Of a stretch of DNA of 64,000 bases, positions 17,446-26,043 are shown piece by piece. The DNA is from Reinekea blandensis MED297. Its GTDB lineage: Bacteria; Pseudomonadota; Gammaproteobacteria; Pseudomonadales; Natronospirillaceae. The translations under genes and the position numbers were made by a program. The DNA lies in assembly GCF_000153185.1 (NCBI RefSeq), contig NZ_CH724151.1, positions 573,154 through 637,153 on the forward strand, in the 5' to 3' direction. The notes under the pieces were generated by a model. That model was not told where the DNA came from. It made no database searches and saw only the letters and a program-made list of their open reading frames with translations. Each line of letters starts with the position of its first letter. Positions within the stretch are counted from its first letter, which is position 1.

Positions 17446-17889
17446 TTAGTGGGAACTCTCCGGCGCCTGTTGAACCGGCAGGGACAAAGTCATCACCCCG
17501 GCATCCCGAAAGGTTAGTTCAACAACATAGGTTTCGCCGAGTTCGAAGTTCTTTGCCAACCCCATAAACATCAGATGATAACCGCCAGGCTTGAACATGA
17601 TCGTCTCTCCGGCCGGGATCACAATGCCCTCCTGTTGATGTTCCATTTTCATCACACCCTCCACCATGCTTGATAGGTGCAGTTCCAAACGGGCCGCAAA
17701 ATCACCCTCAACGCTCAACAGGACATCATCCTGCTGTCCCTGATTCACGACCGTCATGAACCCTGCCGACGGCGCACCCGGTGCACTGGGACGAGCCCAT
17801 GCATGATGAATGGTAATGTTGTTGTCCGCCGCAAAGGTGGATATCGCGCTCAGCAGCAACAGGCCCCACGCAAAGATTTGTTTTTTCAT
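17446..17889 (-). CDS. PCu(A)C periplasmic copper chaperone
   Basis: 147 residues from the ATG at 17889. A cleavable signal peptide (MKKQIFAWGLLLLSAISTFA) precedes the PCuAC domain. Copper ligands expected in the family are seen as H and M residues in HHAWARPSAPGAPSAGFM, ELHLSSM and MKMEH. The family delivers Cu(I) to cytochrome oxidase CuA sites or stores copper. Upstream on the same strand is a DUF2946-like gene, the common partner, so this is a small copper-handling unit. Both genes read leftward. Confidence 0.92.
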   Translation of the reverse strand: MKKQIFAWGLLLLSAISTFAADNNITIHHAWARPSAPGAPSAGFMTVVNQGQQDDVLLSVEGDFAARLELHLSSMVEGVMKMEHQQEGIVIPAGETIMFKPGGYHLMFMGLAKNFELGETYVVELTFRDAGVMTLSLPVQQAPESSH

Positions 17890-17954
17890 GGTTTGTATTC
17901 TCCAGTCATTAATAAATCCCCTGCTTAGCAAGACTTAAGAAGGGGTTTGGTTCG

Positions 17955-18320
17955 TCAGACTTGAGAATACGAGGGTGGCGATCGTGGCTGGTAAGGTGGG
18001 CGGCTTGAGGGCGTATTAGCTTCCAACCAAACAACGGCTGGTGACATGCCAGCAACTGGGGCAGACAACTCCGGCGCTGTTGGCAAAATGGCCAGCGACA
18101 GGCAGAGGCATGATTCTGAAAAATCCGGCGTTGTCTGGTCTTCAACCTGTACCCAGTGCACGCCAAGGCTGGAGCACAAGCGCATCCAACCCAGCTGCTC
18201 ACTACCGGCAACGCCAGACATCGGAATCGCGAATGTCAGTACCAGCCAGGCCAGTACACTGGCCCAGTAGCCTTTAAAGCGCAGGGCAGGAAGCAGAATC
18301 ATCGTCTTTGTCGTTGCCAT
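17955..18320 (-). CDS. DUF2946-like copper-associated protein
   Basis: 121 residues. A membrane segment near residues 15-38 (YWASVLAWLVLTFAIPMSGVAG) is followed by a conserved-looking WMRLCSSLGVHWVQVED stretch, then a CLCLSL cysteine pair, then a proline-rich tail. This layout matches DUF2946 proteins, which often sit beside PCuAC genes; the exact role is unknown. It precedes the PCuAC gene by 65 bp. The two-cysteine motif is the likely metal site, which is inference. Confidence 0.75.
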   Translation of the reverse strand: MATTKTMILLPALRFKGYWASVLAWLVLTFAIPMSGVAGSEQLGWMRLCSSLGVHWVQVEDQTTPDFSESCLCLSLAILPTAPELSAPVAGMSPAVVWLEANTPSSRPPYQPRSPPSYSQV

Positions 18321-18350
18321 CGAAGCGTTGCAACATACCCTGTCTGAAGG

Positions 18351-19475
18351 TTAACGGTCAACCAGTTGGTGGAGCGTGCCGCGATAGCTGGTCACGTAAA
18401 GGTTCCCATCGGCGTCTTCTCCAAATGACGAAGGGTTAGCTACCTCCGGTAAGGAAATAACCTCGGTGGTCTCGGTATTTAACGCCCACATCCGGCCGGA
18501 AACAAAGTCACCGAAAAGATACCAACCTTGCAAGGCATCCACACCGGGACCACGGAACACCACGCCTCCGGTAACGGATTGCCCCTCACTGTGTGGATAC
18601 TCGTAGACCGGATCAATCACCTCGACCGAGCCCGTTCGCTCATCCGGCTTGTACGATTCAGAACCCTCGTACCATCGCCAACCGTAGTTGCCGCCTCGCT
18701 CGATGCGGTTAATTTCCTCGATCGCATTCTGACCAACATCGCCCAGCCACAGGTCTCCGGTTTCACGGTCGAAGCTGAATCGCCAAGGATTTCTCAGACC
18801 CAGCGCCCAGATCTCATCCGCCTTAGCCGGGTCGGACACAAAAGGGTTGTCCTGGGGGACTGAGCCATCGGGGTTCAAGCGCAGCAGTTTTCCTAACAGC
18901 GCACGGCCATCCTGTGCACGGTGGTTCGGGTCACCCCCACTGCCACCATCGCCCATGCCGATATACAGTTTGTCGTCCGGACCAAACGCAATCATGCCTC
19001 CGTTGTGGTTGGCAAAATCCTGTGGGACGGTCAGCAATTGAGTTTCACTGGAGGCGTTGACCTGCCATTGCCCGTCACCCTCGAGGCGGTAACGGGACAC
19101 CACGGTTCGACGAGGTGCGGCAGCCGTATAGTTCACGTAAAACCAGCCGTTGTCCTGGAACTGTGGGTGAAACGCCAAGCCCAACAGGCCCTGTTCGCCG
19201 CCGGTCAACAACCGATTATCGGTCACATCACGGATGTCGAAAAAAAGCGTCGATTGCTCACCGGGTTCGGTTCGGTCGAAATAACGCACCTGGCCGCCCT
19301 GCTCAACAACAAATAACAGATCAGGGTACCCTGGAGCGTGAGTGACCAGAACCGGCTGTTCAAACGAAAGCTGAGTGAAGACGGGTTGAAAGCCCTGTTC
19401 AGCTTGTACCGTGTGGCATCCCCATAAGATGGAGGTCAGGGCAAGCATCAATGCTAGGCGTCGTGGCTGTGTCAT
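18351..19475 (-). CDS. PQQ-dependent aldose sugar dehydrogenase-like protein
   Basis: 374 residues. A signal sequence with a possible lipobox (SILWGC) precedes a six-bladed beta-propeller of the glucose/sorbosone dehydrogenase family. Family motifs: EQGLLGLAFHPQF, NHNGGMIAFGPDDKLYIGMGDGGSGGDP and WALGLRNPWRFSFD, containing the catalytic His and PQQ-binding residues. E. coli YliI is the close functional model: a periplasmic soluble enzyme oxidising aldoses with PQQ. No PQQ biosynthesis genes lie in this window, so the cofactor may be taken up or made elsewhere. Confidence 0.92.
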   Translation of the reverse strand: MTQPRRLALMLALTSILWGCHTVQAEQGFQPVFTQLSFEQPVLVTHAPGYPDLLFVVEQGGQVRYFDRTEPGEQSTLFFDIRDVTDNRLLTGGEQGLLGLAFHPQFQDNGWFYVNYTAAAPRRTVVSRYRLEGDGQWQVNASSETQLLTVPQDFANHNGGMIAFGPDDKLYIGMGDGGSGGDPNHRAQDGRALLGKLLRLNPDGSVPQDNPFVSDPAKADEIWALGLRNPWRFSFDRETGDLWLGDVGQNAIEEINRIERGGNYGWRWYEGSESYKPDERTGSVEVIDPVYEYPHSEGQSVTGGVVFRGPGVDALQGWYLFGDFVSGRMWALNTETTEVISLPEVANPSSFGEDADGNLYVTSYRGTLHQLVDR

Positions 19476-19674
19476 GAATATGCGCTCCTTTCTGTTTCAT
19501 AGTTTAACTACGCATCGTCCACCCGGTTAGAGCACCGGCAAAGACCGCTACTTGTGTTTGAGGTACTATAGTCAGACCAATAACGGCCTGTTTTCGTCGT
19601 CATCCGCGTCGCGTTTAGTCGATCACACAACAGGATAGCCTAAGCCCTGAACCCCATATGCGAGGAGTATCACA

Positions 19675-20130
19675 TTGAACATCTGGGTTGATGCCGACGC
19701 CTGCCCCAAAGCCATTCGAGACATCATTGTCCGGGCAGCAACACGAACAGGACGGTCAACCACCTTCGTGGCCAATCATGTTATTCCTTTACCAAAACTG
19801 CCGCATCTCGCGTTTATTCAGGTCAGTACTGGCTTTGATGTCGCCGATAATGAAATCGTCCGAAGAGCCCAACCGGGAGACCTGGTCATCACTCAGGACA
19901 TTCCTCTCGCGGCGGAAGTGATCGAGAAAGGCTGCCTGGCCATGAACCCCAGAGGGGAACAGCTGACCCGACAAAACATTGGTGCCCGCCTGAACATACG
20001 AGACTTTATGGACACCATGCGCGCATCAGGGGTTCAGACCGGCGGCCCCTCGGCGCTTGGTTCACGTGAAAAGATGGCATTTGCCAACACCCTCGATCGC
20101 CTGCTGGCCAAAGCCGGTAAACGCCGTTAA
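19675..20130 (+). CDS. UPF0178 family protein YaiI/YqxD
   Basis: 151 residues from a TTG start at 19675 with GAGGAG upstream. The opening [17 protein letters not shown] and [18 protein letters not shown] are the UPF0178 signature; the acidic residues resemble a PIN-like nuclease site, but activity has not been established in what I know of the family. The tail [22 protein letters not shown] is also conserved. Stand-alone gene; a small basic ORF follows. Confidence 0.93.
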   Translation: MNIWVDADACPKAIRDIIVRAATRTGRSTTFVANHVIPLPKLPHLAFIQVSTGFDVADNEIVRRAQPGDLVITQDIPLAAEVIEKGCLAMNPRGEQLTRQNIGARLNIRDFMDTMRASGVQTGGPSALGSREKMAFANTLDRLLAKAGKRR

Positions 20131-20226
20131 GAACGTCCATAAATGCCCTTAAGAGGATTGCAGTTTTTTGCCGGCATTCTATGATGGTGTTGCTCAGTTC
20201 AGAGCAACCAACTCATAGGAAATGAC

Positions 20227-20403
20227 ATGAAAACGAAAAAACCACAACGTAATGGGCACGCCTGTCACGCGATTATGCGTAAAGGTGGCGTGCATGAAGA
20301 CTCCAAATCCGGACAGCGCCAGAAAGCGCGCAAAGAAACCCGGGCATTGATCAAGGCGTGGCGTGACCACGCCGATCATTCACTACCCTTCCTCGCTGCT
20401 TAA
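20227..20403 (+). CDS. Small basic protein, unrecognised
   Basis: 58 residues with AGGA before the ATG. Highly charged: basic start MKTKKPQRNGHACHAIMRK, then GGVHEDSKSGQRQKARKETRALIKAW and an acidic/hydrophobic end. The MRKGGVHE core looks like small conserved gammaproteobacterial proteins of unknown role; a ribosome- or nucleic-acid-binding role would fit its charge, as inference. It is too short for usual gene-finding cut-offs. Confidence 0.6.
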   Translation: MKTKKPQRNGHACHAIMRKGGVHEDSKSGQRQKARKETRALIKAWRDHADHSLPFLAA

Positions 20404-20449
20404 CCTCTCACTTCCCACCTAACCGCCTTACTTACCTGACTGTTCGTAA

Positions 20450-21235
20450 TCAATCCAATCGCTGACGTAAACGATCAAGTCGATACTGCGTGTGTGGATG
20501 CGTCGATAAAAATGCAGGGAACCGATCCGTATCACCCTGTTCCAGAAGCGTGACAAAAAACTCATCATAACCTTCGACATCCCCGTATACCCGCTGCAAC
20601 ATCGTAAATGCAAAATCGTCTGCTCGAATCTCTTGTTCGCGGCTATAGTGGCGACTTAATAGCAACTCTGTCGATTGCAACCAAGCCGTTGGCGCTCCTA
20701 AATCGCTTTGCCCGATGGCCAGTGCGGTCAACAACCGAACGCCTAACTGGCTGGCTGCCGCTCTGATTGGGTCCCGGTGTACCAGGTGTGCCAACTCATG
20801 CAAAAGGACAAAGTCGAGGCCGACCTCGGATTCCAACGCACTGAGAAGTCCCTCGGTCACGAAAATCTGCCCACCCAAGGTGGCAAAGGCATTCAGTTCC
20901 GAACTGCTCAAAATATGGACCTGCACCGACAAATCAGAGTACTCGGATCTGACCAACAGTTGATCGATGCGCTGCTGAAGTTGTGCCTGTTCGGTCGCAT
21001 CGGTTTGCCACGATTGTGCCACCGGTTGAATCAGACGATCCTCCCAGCTCAAGGGAATGAACTGAGCCAACCACCCCAGACTCAACCAAACCATTACGGC
21101 CAGCAACAAAAATGTGGCGAGTACCCCGGCGCTGAGTAACCAAAGTTCATGAACGATGGAAACCTTCGGCGCATTAATTGTCTCAGGAAGCTGAGGGTTT
21201 TCCTGAAGTGGTTCGTAATCGTCAGGTGACGTCAT
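20450..21235 (-). CDS. M48 family metalloprotease
   Basis: 261 residues. A cytoplasmic tail is followed by a single hydrophobic segment near 28-58, then an M48 peptidase domain with zinc motif HELAH (LLHELAHLVHRDP) and the downstream acidic ligand in REQEIRADDFAF. It resembles HtpX/LoiP/BepA-type proteases but is anchored by one helix. The start overlaps the stop of the upstream YbjQ-like gene (ATGA), so the two are translationally coupled. It is the last gene of a five-gene leftward run. Confidence 0.9.
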   Translation of the reverse strand: MTSPDDYEPLQENPQLPETINAPKVSIVHELWLLSAGVLATFLLLAVMVWLSLGWLAQFIPLSWEDRLIQPVAQSWQTDATEQAQLQQRIDQLLVRSEYSDLSVQVHILSSSELNAFATLGGQIFVTEGLLSALESEVGLDFVLLHELAHLVHRDPIRAAASQLGVRLLTALAIGQSDLGAPTAWLQSTELLLSRHYSREQEIRADDFAFTMLQRVYGDVEGYDEFFVTLLEQGDTDRFPAFLSTHPHTQYRLDRLRQRLD

Positions 21236-21684
21236 TCCTGAATCAACGCGGTCCCATAAGCCAACACCTCAATGCTGCCAATGCGATCGTTCTGTCCTAA
21301 TGAAATGGAACTGGTTTCAAAGCGCAGGTTATACACCCGCGTAGAATGGAGCTGTTCAGCCTCGGCCTGCAGTCGCAAAATGGCTTCCCGACGAGCACGA
21401 TCCAGCAGGGATTCATAACTGTTCAGCGGCCCGCCAACCAGCGTCCGCAAGGTCGCAAGAAAGCGCTTAAAGTAATCAACCGAGATCACCACGCTGCCCA
21501 TCACTAACTGGGTACCACGCACATTTTTTTCGCGTGGAAATCGCTGATTAACCACCACGATGTGACGGTATTGCGCTTCACGGGTCCAGATGGACTGATA
21601 ATGTCGTCGCTCGGCAAAGGAACCAAACAGATAACCCAAAATCATTAACAACAGGAAGCTGGCAAGAGTAAAGAGCACCTCCAT
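21232..21684 (-). CDS. Membrane-anchored YbjQ-like (UPF0145) protein
   Basis: 150 residues. An N-terminal membrane helix (LFTLASFLLLMILGYLFGSF) is followed by a YbjQ/heavy-metal-binding-like domain, recognisable from RYDYF-like sequence around VISVDYFKRFL, GGPLNSYESLLDRARREAILRLQAEAE and a C-terminal EVLAYGTALIQE. The adjacent upstream gene encodes a soluble version, so these are diverged tandem paralogues. GGAG within the end of that gene serves this start. YbjQ proteins form pentamers; their role is unclear. Confidence 0.8.
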   Translation of the reverse strand: MEVLFTLASFLLLMILGYLFGSFAERRHYQSIWTREAQYRHIVVVNQRFPREKNVRGTQLVMGSVVISVDYFKRFLATLRTLVGGPLNSYESLLDRARREAILRLQAEAEQLHSTRVYNLRFETSSISLGQNDRIGSIEVLAYGTALIQE

Positions 21685-21686
21685 AA

Positions 21687-22007
21687 CTACTCCACCAGCA
21701 CTGCCGTGCCATAAACAAAGATCTCTGACGCACCCTGAGCAACCGATGATGTCGAAAAGCGCACATTAATCACCGCGTTTGCACCAATCGCTTCCGCTTG
21801 CGCCTGCATACGTCGCAATGCTTCTGCCCGGGAGTCTTCCAACAACTCGGTATACCCCTTTAGCTCACCACCAAACACATTTTTCAATCCGGCCATAATG
21901 TCACGACCAACATGTTTGGAGCGCACCGTACTGCCCTGAACAAGGCCCAGTTGTTTGATGATCTTGCGATCGGGCAGCAGTTCCAGATTACTGATGAGTA
22001 CAGACAT
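21687..22007 (-). CDS. YbjQ family (UPF0145) protein
   Basis: 106 residues from the ATG at 22007, which has AAGGA upstream; the annotated longer frame to 22070 lacks a ribosome site. Typical YbjQ sequence: STVRSKHVGRDIMAGLKN, GGELKGYTELLEDSRAEALRRM, AIGANAVINVRFSTSS and FVYGTAVLVE. Family members are soluble pentameric beta proteins with proposed metal or ligand binding. Followed immediately by its membrane-anchored paralogue. Confidence 0.9.
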   Translation of the reverse strand: MSVLISNLELLPDRKIIKQLGLVQGSTVRSKHVGRDIMAGLKNVFGGELKGYTELLEDSRAEALRRMQAQAEAIGANAVINVRFSTSSVAQGASEIFVYGTAVLVE

Positions 22008-22073
22008 GGTCCGTTCCTTTTGAATGAGAGCCTTCATTGTGCCGAAGCCGCGACGGGTGTCATCTGGCAAAGG

Positions 22074-22523
22074 TCATTTCTGCGCATTGCTCTGAGATTC
22101 AGCATAGAGCTTAAAGCGTTTCATCGTGTTCAACGTGCGGCGCCGAAAAGCGCCAAGCATCAACCAACTGAACCAGCGCAACCAGCCCAGCTGCCGAACC
22201 TCACAGTCCTGCTCCCAGCGGGTTTTTATACCGTCAAGATCGCTGAACCGATGATGGATCTGCTGCATGAGTTCCGGGCTGTCGTAACGCTCACGAAACT
22301 CATATGGAAAGTTACGCTGGAGAACCGTCTGAACCCGGTCGATTTCTTGCGGTCCGACTCGATACCTCAACTGCATCCGTGCGCCCTGCTGACCCGGAAT
22401 GCCCGCCTTTGGTTCTATACCAATCAGATCCGGTTGCCAACTCGGCAAGCGATCCGGGTCATCAAACAGTTCGATCATCTCAGACCGTGGTATGTTCACT
22501 GTGACGGCGGCTGTGTATTTCAT
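22074..22523 (-). CDS. SRPBCC (START-like) family protein
   Basis: 149 residues from the ATG at 22523, with GGAG 8-9 nt upstream. The helix-grip fold is suggested by an opening strand KYTAAVTVNIPRSEMIELFDDPDRLPSWQPDL, central strands, and a C-terminal helix. Such proteins bind hydrophobic ligands or act as polyketide cyclases. The ligand is unknown. The gene starts 14 bp after the persulfide dioxygenase gene and likely shares its transcript. Confidence 0.82.
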   Translation of the reverse strand: MKYTAAVTVNIPRSEMIELFDDPDRLPSWQPDLIGIEPKAGIPGQQGARMQLRYRVGPQEIDRVQTVLQRNFPYEFRERYDSPELMQQIHHRFSDLDGIKTRWEQDCEVRQLGWLRWFSWLMLGAFRRRTLNTMKRFKLYAESQSNAQK

Positions 22524-22537
22524 GCAACCGTCTCCGA

Positions 22538-23581
22538 TTAACTCAGTTCTTTCCAGCGCAGCATACCGCCCGCAACATTGGCGACCTGGTCGAACCCGGC
22601 ACCGCGCAGAATATTTACCGCCATGGCAGAACGACGCCCGGATCGACACAGACAAACCAGCGGTTTGTCTTTAGGGATCTTATCGAGGGAGCCACGTAAC
22701 TGGCCCAGCGGCACCGTCAGAGCAGCAGGCAACCGGTCGACCGGAGACTCCAGCTCAGACGTTTCACGAACATCCAGCAGGTTCACTTCGCTACGGTGCT
22801 GAACCACCCAATCGGCATCAATCTCGGGCACTCCGGAAAACGAGTACTGAACCGGCCCCCAATCCGGTTCTGGTGGCAGTTGGCCATCCTTCGGGCGACC
22901 ACTGTTGAGGTTGGCCGGAACCGCATGCTCAATCTGCTTCGGGTGGGGCAACTGCATGTTCGTCATGTAACCAACGAAGTCCGCCTCGGAGGCTTCACCA
23001 CCCAGCCGTGTATTAAACTTTCGCTCCTCAAGCACCGACGAACGCGTGCGACCGCCATAGTCGTGAGCGGGGTAGACGGCACAGTGGTCCGGCAAACCAA
23101 ACAGTTTTCCGGTCACCGAATGGAACAGAGTATGCGCATTGCCCTGCTGGAAATCACACCGTCCACAACCGCGAATCAACAACGCATCGCCAGTAAAGAC
23201 CATGCTTTCATCGGCGCTGACAAAACTCAGGCAACCGTCGGTATGCCCAGGCGTCGAGAGAACAGTCAGGTGGTCAGTGCCAAACGGGATGGTATCTCCG
23301 TCTTTCAGAGGTAGATCAACCTCGGTGGCTCCGATTGCTTCCGCAGACGCAATTTTGCAACCGGTTTTTTGCTTCAATAACCAAGCCGCGGTCACATGAT
23401 CCGCGTGGCAATGCGTGTCAGCAGCGACAACCAGAGTCAGGTTCAGTTCATGTAACAGTGCCAGATCACGTTGCACCTGCTCAAAAACAGGGTCGATAAA
23501 CACCGCCGATCGGGTTTGTTCGCAGGCCAGAAGATAGGTGTAGGTAGATGAGGTCGCATCAAAAAGCTGCCGGAATATCAT
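22538..23581 (-). CDS. Persulfide dioxygenase fused to rhodanese
   Basis: 347 residues from the ATG at 23581 with AAGGAG. The metallo-beta-lactamase domain (about 1-235) has metal ligands in THCHADHVTA and DALLIRGCGRCDF, then YPAHDYGGR. A C-terminal rhodanese domain ends with the active-site loop CRSGRRSA. Fused ETHE1/Blh-rhodanese proteins oxidise glutathione persulfide to sulfite and can form thiosulfate. This suits a sulfide-exposed marine bacterium. First gene of the leftward run that ends at the M48 protease. Confidence 0.95.
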   Translation of the reverse strand: MIFRQLFDATSSTYTYLLACEQTRSAVFIDPVFEQVQRDLALLHELNLTLVVAADTHCHADHVTAAWLLKQKTGCKIASAEAIGATEVDLPLKDGDTIPFGTDHLTVLSTPGHTDGCLSFVSADESMVFTGDALLIRGCGRCDFQQGNAHTLFHSVTGKLFGLPDHCAVYPAHDYGGRTRSSVLEERKFNTRLGGEASEADFVGYMTNMQLPHPKQIEHAVPANLNSGRPKDGQLPPEPDWGPVQYSFSGVPEIDADWVVQHRSEVNLLDVRETSELESPVDRLPAALTVPLGQLRGSLDKIPKDKPLVCLCRSGRRSAMAVNILRGAGFDQVANVAGGMLRWKELS

Positions 23582-23810
23582 CGCGCGCTCCTTCAACAGG
23601 TGATGGGAGAACTATAGCTGAATTACCCGAGCCGCAACCATGTAACGCCGGTTTGAAATCAGGCCAATTGAACGCAACTCGAGCCAGTGTCTGATTCAAG
23701 TAGGATATCAGAGAATGGGGACACCGTGGGTGGGGAGAGCTTGGGCCTGTTCATAAGCCCTGGGGAAACAGAGGGCCGGAACCCGGCCCCTCTTCGCACC
23801 AGTGCGCCGA
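23582..23810. other. Spacer between ALDH end and persulfide dioxygenase start
   Basis: 229 bp. No ORF with a start and ribosome site was found. It should carry the leftward promoter of the persulfide dioxygenase run; no clear hexamers were identified. Confidence 0.4.
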
Positions 23811-25559
23811 TCAAGCCAGCTTTTGAGCGAGATCGATCTCAGGCAATGCCCGGGCAATACGTTTGGTGTTCTGCAGATGTCGATAAGTCACATTATCGCT
23901 GGTTGAGCTGCCTCCCGCGGTTCCGCAACCCAAAGTCCATGACAGTTCCAGACCATTGCAGGCACCGATGCAGCCTTGGGTTCCGGGCGAGTTCACCAGT
24001 ACCCGGCAAACGTCGCAAGCCTTGGCGTAGCGTTCAATCCGTTCGGCATCCTGTGTGTGGACAATCGCTGTATGGCCTCGCCCCTCAAGCGCCAACACCC
24101 GACGGGCGACACTCAATGCTTCGGCTTCCGATTCCACACCCATGAGCGAGACGATTGGCGCCAGCTTTTCGCGTAACCAGGGCGAGTTCTGGTCAAACAC
24201 CGACTGAGGAACGGCAATCAGACGAATGGGATAAGGACGTTCAATACCGGCTTGCTGACAGATTAAACTGGCCCCCTTACCCATCCAGTCGCCACATAGC
24301 TTTCCGCCCTCGAGAACGGCGTTGTTTAACCGCACGACCTCTTTAGCCTCGAGTACCGCCGCACCCTGAGCTTCCAAGGCCCGGCGAAGATCATCATAGA
24401 CGGAACGATCGGCAATCAGATTATTTTCCGAGCCACAGACAATGCCATTGTCAAAGCTTTTGCTGTCCACGATCTGCTTCGCGGCGGTTTTCACATCGGC
24501 ATCGTCACACACCCAAACCGGCGCATTTCCTTTACCCACACCAATACTCGGTGTGCCGGACTGATAAGCACTGCGCACCATGCCGGGCCCACCGGTCGCC
24601 AGAATGAACGCGATGTCCGGGTGTGACATGAGCAACGAAGTCAGTTCGCGCCGGGGCGCTTGCGAGGGTATCTGAACCAGGTCGGGGTTAACCTGATAGC
24701 GACTGAGTACTGAACGAATAATACTCACGGTTCGATCACTCACCTGGCGAGCCTTACGGTGGCTGCTCAGGATGATGGCATTACGGGACTTAAGCGAGAT
24801 CAACGTTTTAAACACCAACGTTTCTACCGGATTGGTCACAGGTATCAAACCGAGAATCACTCCCATGGGCACAGACATCGCATCGACCATGGGAGACTCA
24901 ATCTGTAATGCCCCTGAGCCGGTCTGACCCATCAGCGAAGCCGCTACTTCCATTGTCCCTAAGAGAATCTTCTGCACCCGATGATTGACGACACCCATAC
25001 CCGTCTCAAGTATGGCTGCTTCCGCCAGATTCCAGGACTCCCGGTTCACAGCATCAGCAATGTCGCCGATCATCGCATCAATCTGATCTTCCGGTAATGT
25101 TTGGATACTGTTCTGCGCGACCACTGAGCGGGCCACCATGGCATCCACAACCGGACTTCGGACATCATGCCGGTTAGGCTCCACGGCACCGATATGACTG
25201 AACAGACTGTGCTGCAACAAGGCTATGTAGCCAGCAGAGTCCGGGTGGCGTCCGCTGACCAGATGCTGATGAACGGAAAACTCAATGAGGCAAAGGCGTG
25301 TCGACGACTGTGCCCGAATGAACAAAGGCAATCCTGCTTCGGCTAGTTGACCGGCGCCGATAAAACGCAACGGCTGTTCGGTTTGCAGCTCGTCGTCGAC
25401 AGTAAAGACCGTCAACTGACCACTTAGGACCAACGCCATCGACATTTGCCCTGGCGACGACTGCAACGTCAGGTAATCACCAGCTTCCAAAATGTGTTCT
25501 TCACCAAGGCCAGCCATGGTTTGCGCGGCCGACTGTACGCTTTCGGGTAAACCATTCAA
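23811..25559 (-). CDS. CoA-acylating-type aldehyde dehydrogenase with N-terminal cNMP-binding-like domain
   Basis: 582 residues. Residues 1-~110 form a beta-rich domain resembling a cyclic-nucleotide-binding fold (ALVLSGQLTVFTVDDELQ, FIGAGQLAEAGLPLFIRAQSSTRLCLIEFS), but the usual Glu of the phosphate cassette is replaced and the cassette is degenerate. The rest is an aldehyde dehydrogenase of the acylating AdhE/EutE/MhpF-like branch: GLIPVTNPVETLVFKTL near 235-255, and the catalytic cysteine in SFDNGIVCGSENNL. Such enzymes make acetyl-CoA from acetaldehyde, CoA and NAD+ or the reverse. The CoA-acylating branch is judged from the motif only. CAGGA precedes the ATG. Confidence 0.8.
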   Translation of the reverse strand: MNGLPESVQSAAQTMAGLGEEHILEAGDYLTLQSSPGQMSMALVLSGQLTVFTVDDELQTEQPLRFIGAGQLAEAGLPLFIRAQSSTRLCLIEFSVHQHLVSGRHPDSAGYIALLQHSLFSHIGAVEPNRHDVRSPVVDAMVARSVVAQNSIQTLPEDQIDAMIGDIADAVNRESWNLAEAAILETGMGVVNHRVQKILLGTMEVAASLMGQTGSGALQIESPMVDAMSVPMGVILGLIPVTNPVETLVFKTLISLKSRNAIILSSHRKARQVSDRTVSIIRSVLSRYQVNPDLVQIPSQAPRRELTSLLMSHPDIAFILATGGPGMVRSAYQSGTPSIGVGKGNAPVWVCDDADVKTAAKQIVDSKSFDNGIVCGSENNLIADRSVYDDLRRALEAQGAAVLEAKEVVRLNNAVLEGGKLCGDWMGKGASLICQQAGIERPYPIRLIAVPQSVFDQNSPWLREKLAPIVSLMGVESEAEALSVARRVLALEGRGHTAIVHTQDAERIERYAKACDVCRVLVNSPGTQGCIGACNGLELSWTLGCGTAGGSSTSDNVTYRHLQNTKRIARALPEIDLAQKLA

Positions 25560-26043
25560 GTTCCTGTACTCCCATGTCAGAAATTGAAACTGCCAGCCCG
25601 ACGCACAGCAACACGGTCAACAGCCATCTCCGGACACGGCCCATCAGTCACGTTGAGTACATCGGTAAACGGAATATTTTGAGACAGTTGGCGAGATAAC
25701 CACCAACAACGTTATCTCATCAGACATCCTGAGTTGCTGAAGTTTTAACCCATCATGTCCCGCACTCTGGGTAATTCTGTGAAACCGGTCTAACGCTTTT
25801 TCGCTGAGGCGGCACAATTTTGACAACCTGCGGAGGAATCGATGGTTGGTTTGTGATCCGCGTCTATAAAATACGATGCAGTGTTTGCTGTATTTCTGAC
25901 GACGTTAATAATTGACTCTGTTTCAGAAAGCTCGAGAAACTCATTGACGGCGCTCTTCAGCAGACACTTCAACACTGCACTGCAAAGTTGTACTGATGTT
26001 GAGATCAAGTTGATCCATTCGTTCAGGTTAGCGGGAAATACCA
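25560..26043. other. Regulatory spacer before the triple-repeat/FIST-like unit
   Basis: 484 bp without a convincing gene. A minus-strand frame at 25790-26044 (84 residues) has no ribosome site and lies directly opposite the next gene's start, so it is not called. A perfect 8-bp inverted repeat is at 25693-25718. Much of the segment is A+T-richer than flanking coding DNA. Confidence 0.4.
25693..25718. promoter_or_regulatory. Inverted repeat, possible operator
   Basis: Perfect arms GAGATAAC / GTTATCTC separated by 10 nt. Size and spacing fit an operator, and there is no adjacent T-run. It lies between the ALDH fusion gene and the plus-strand unit, so it could serve either. Confidence 0.4.
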
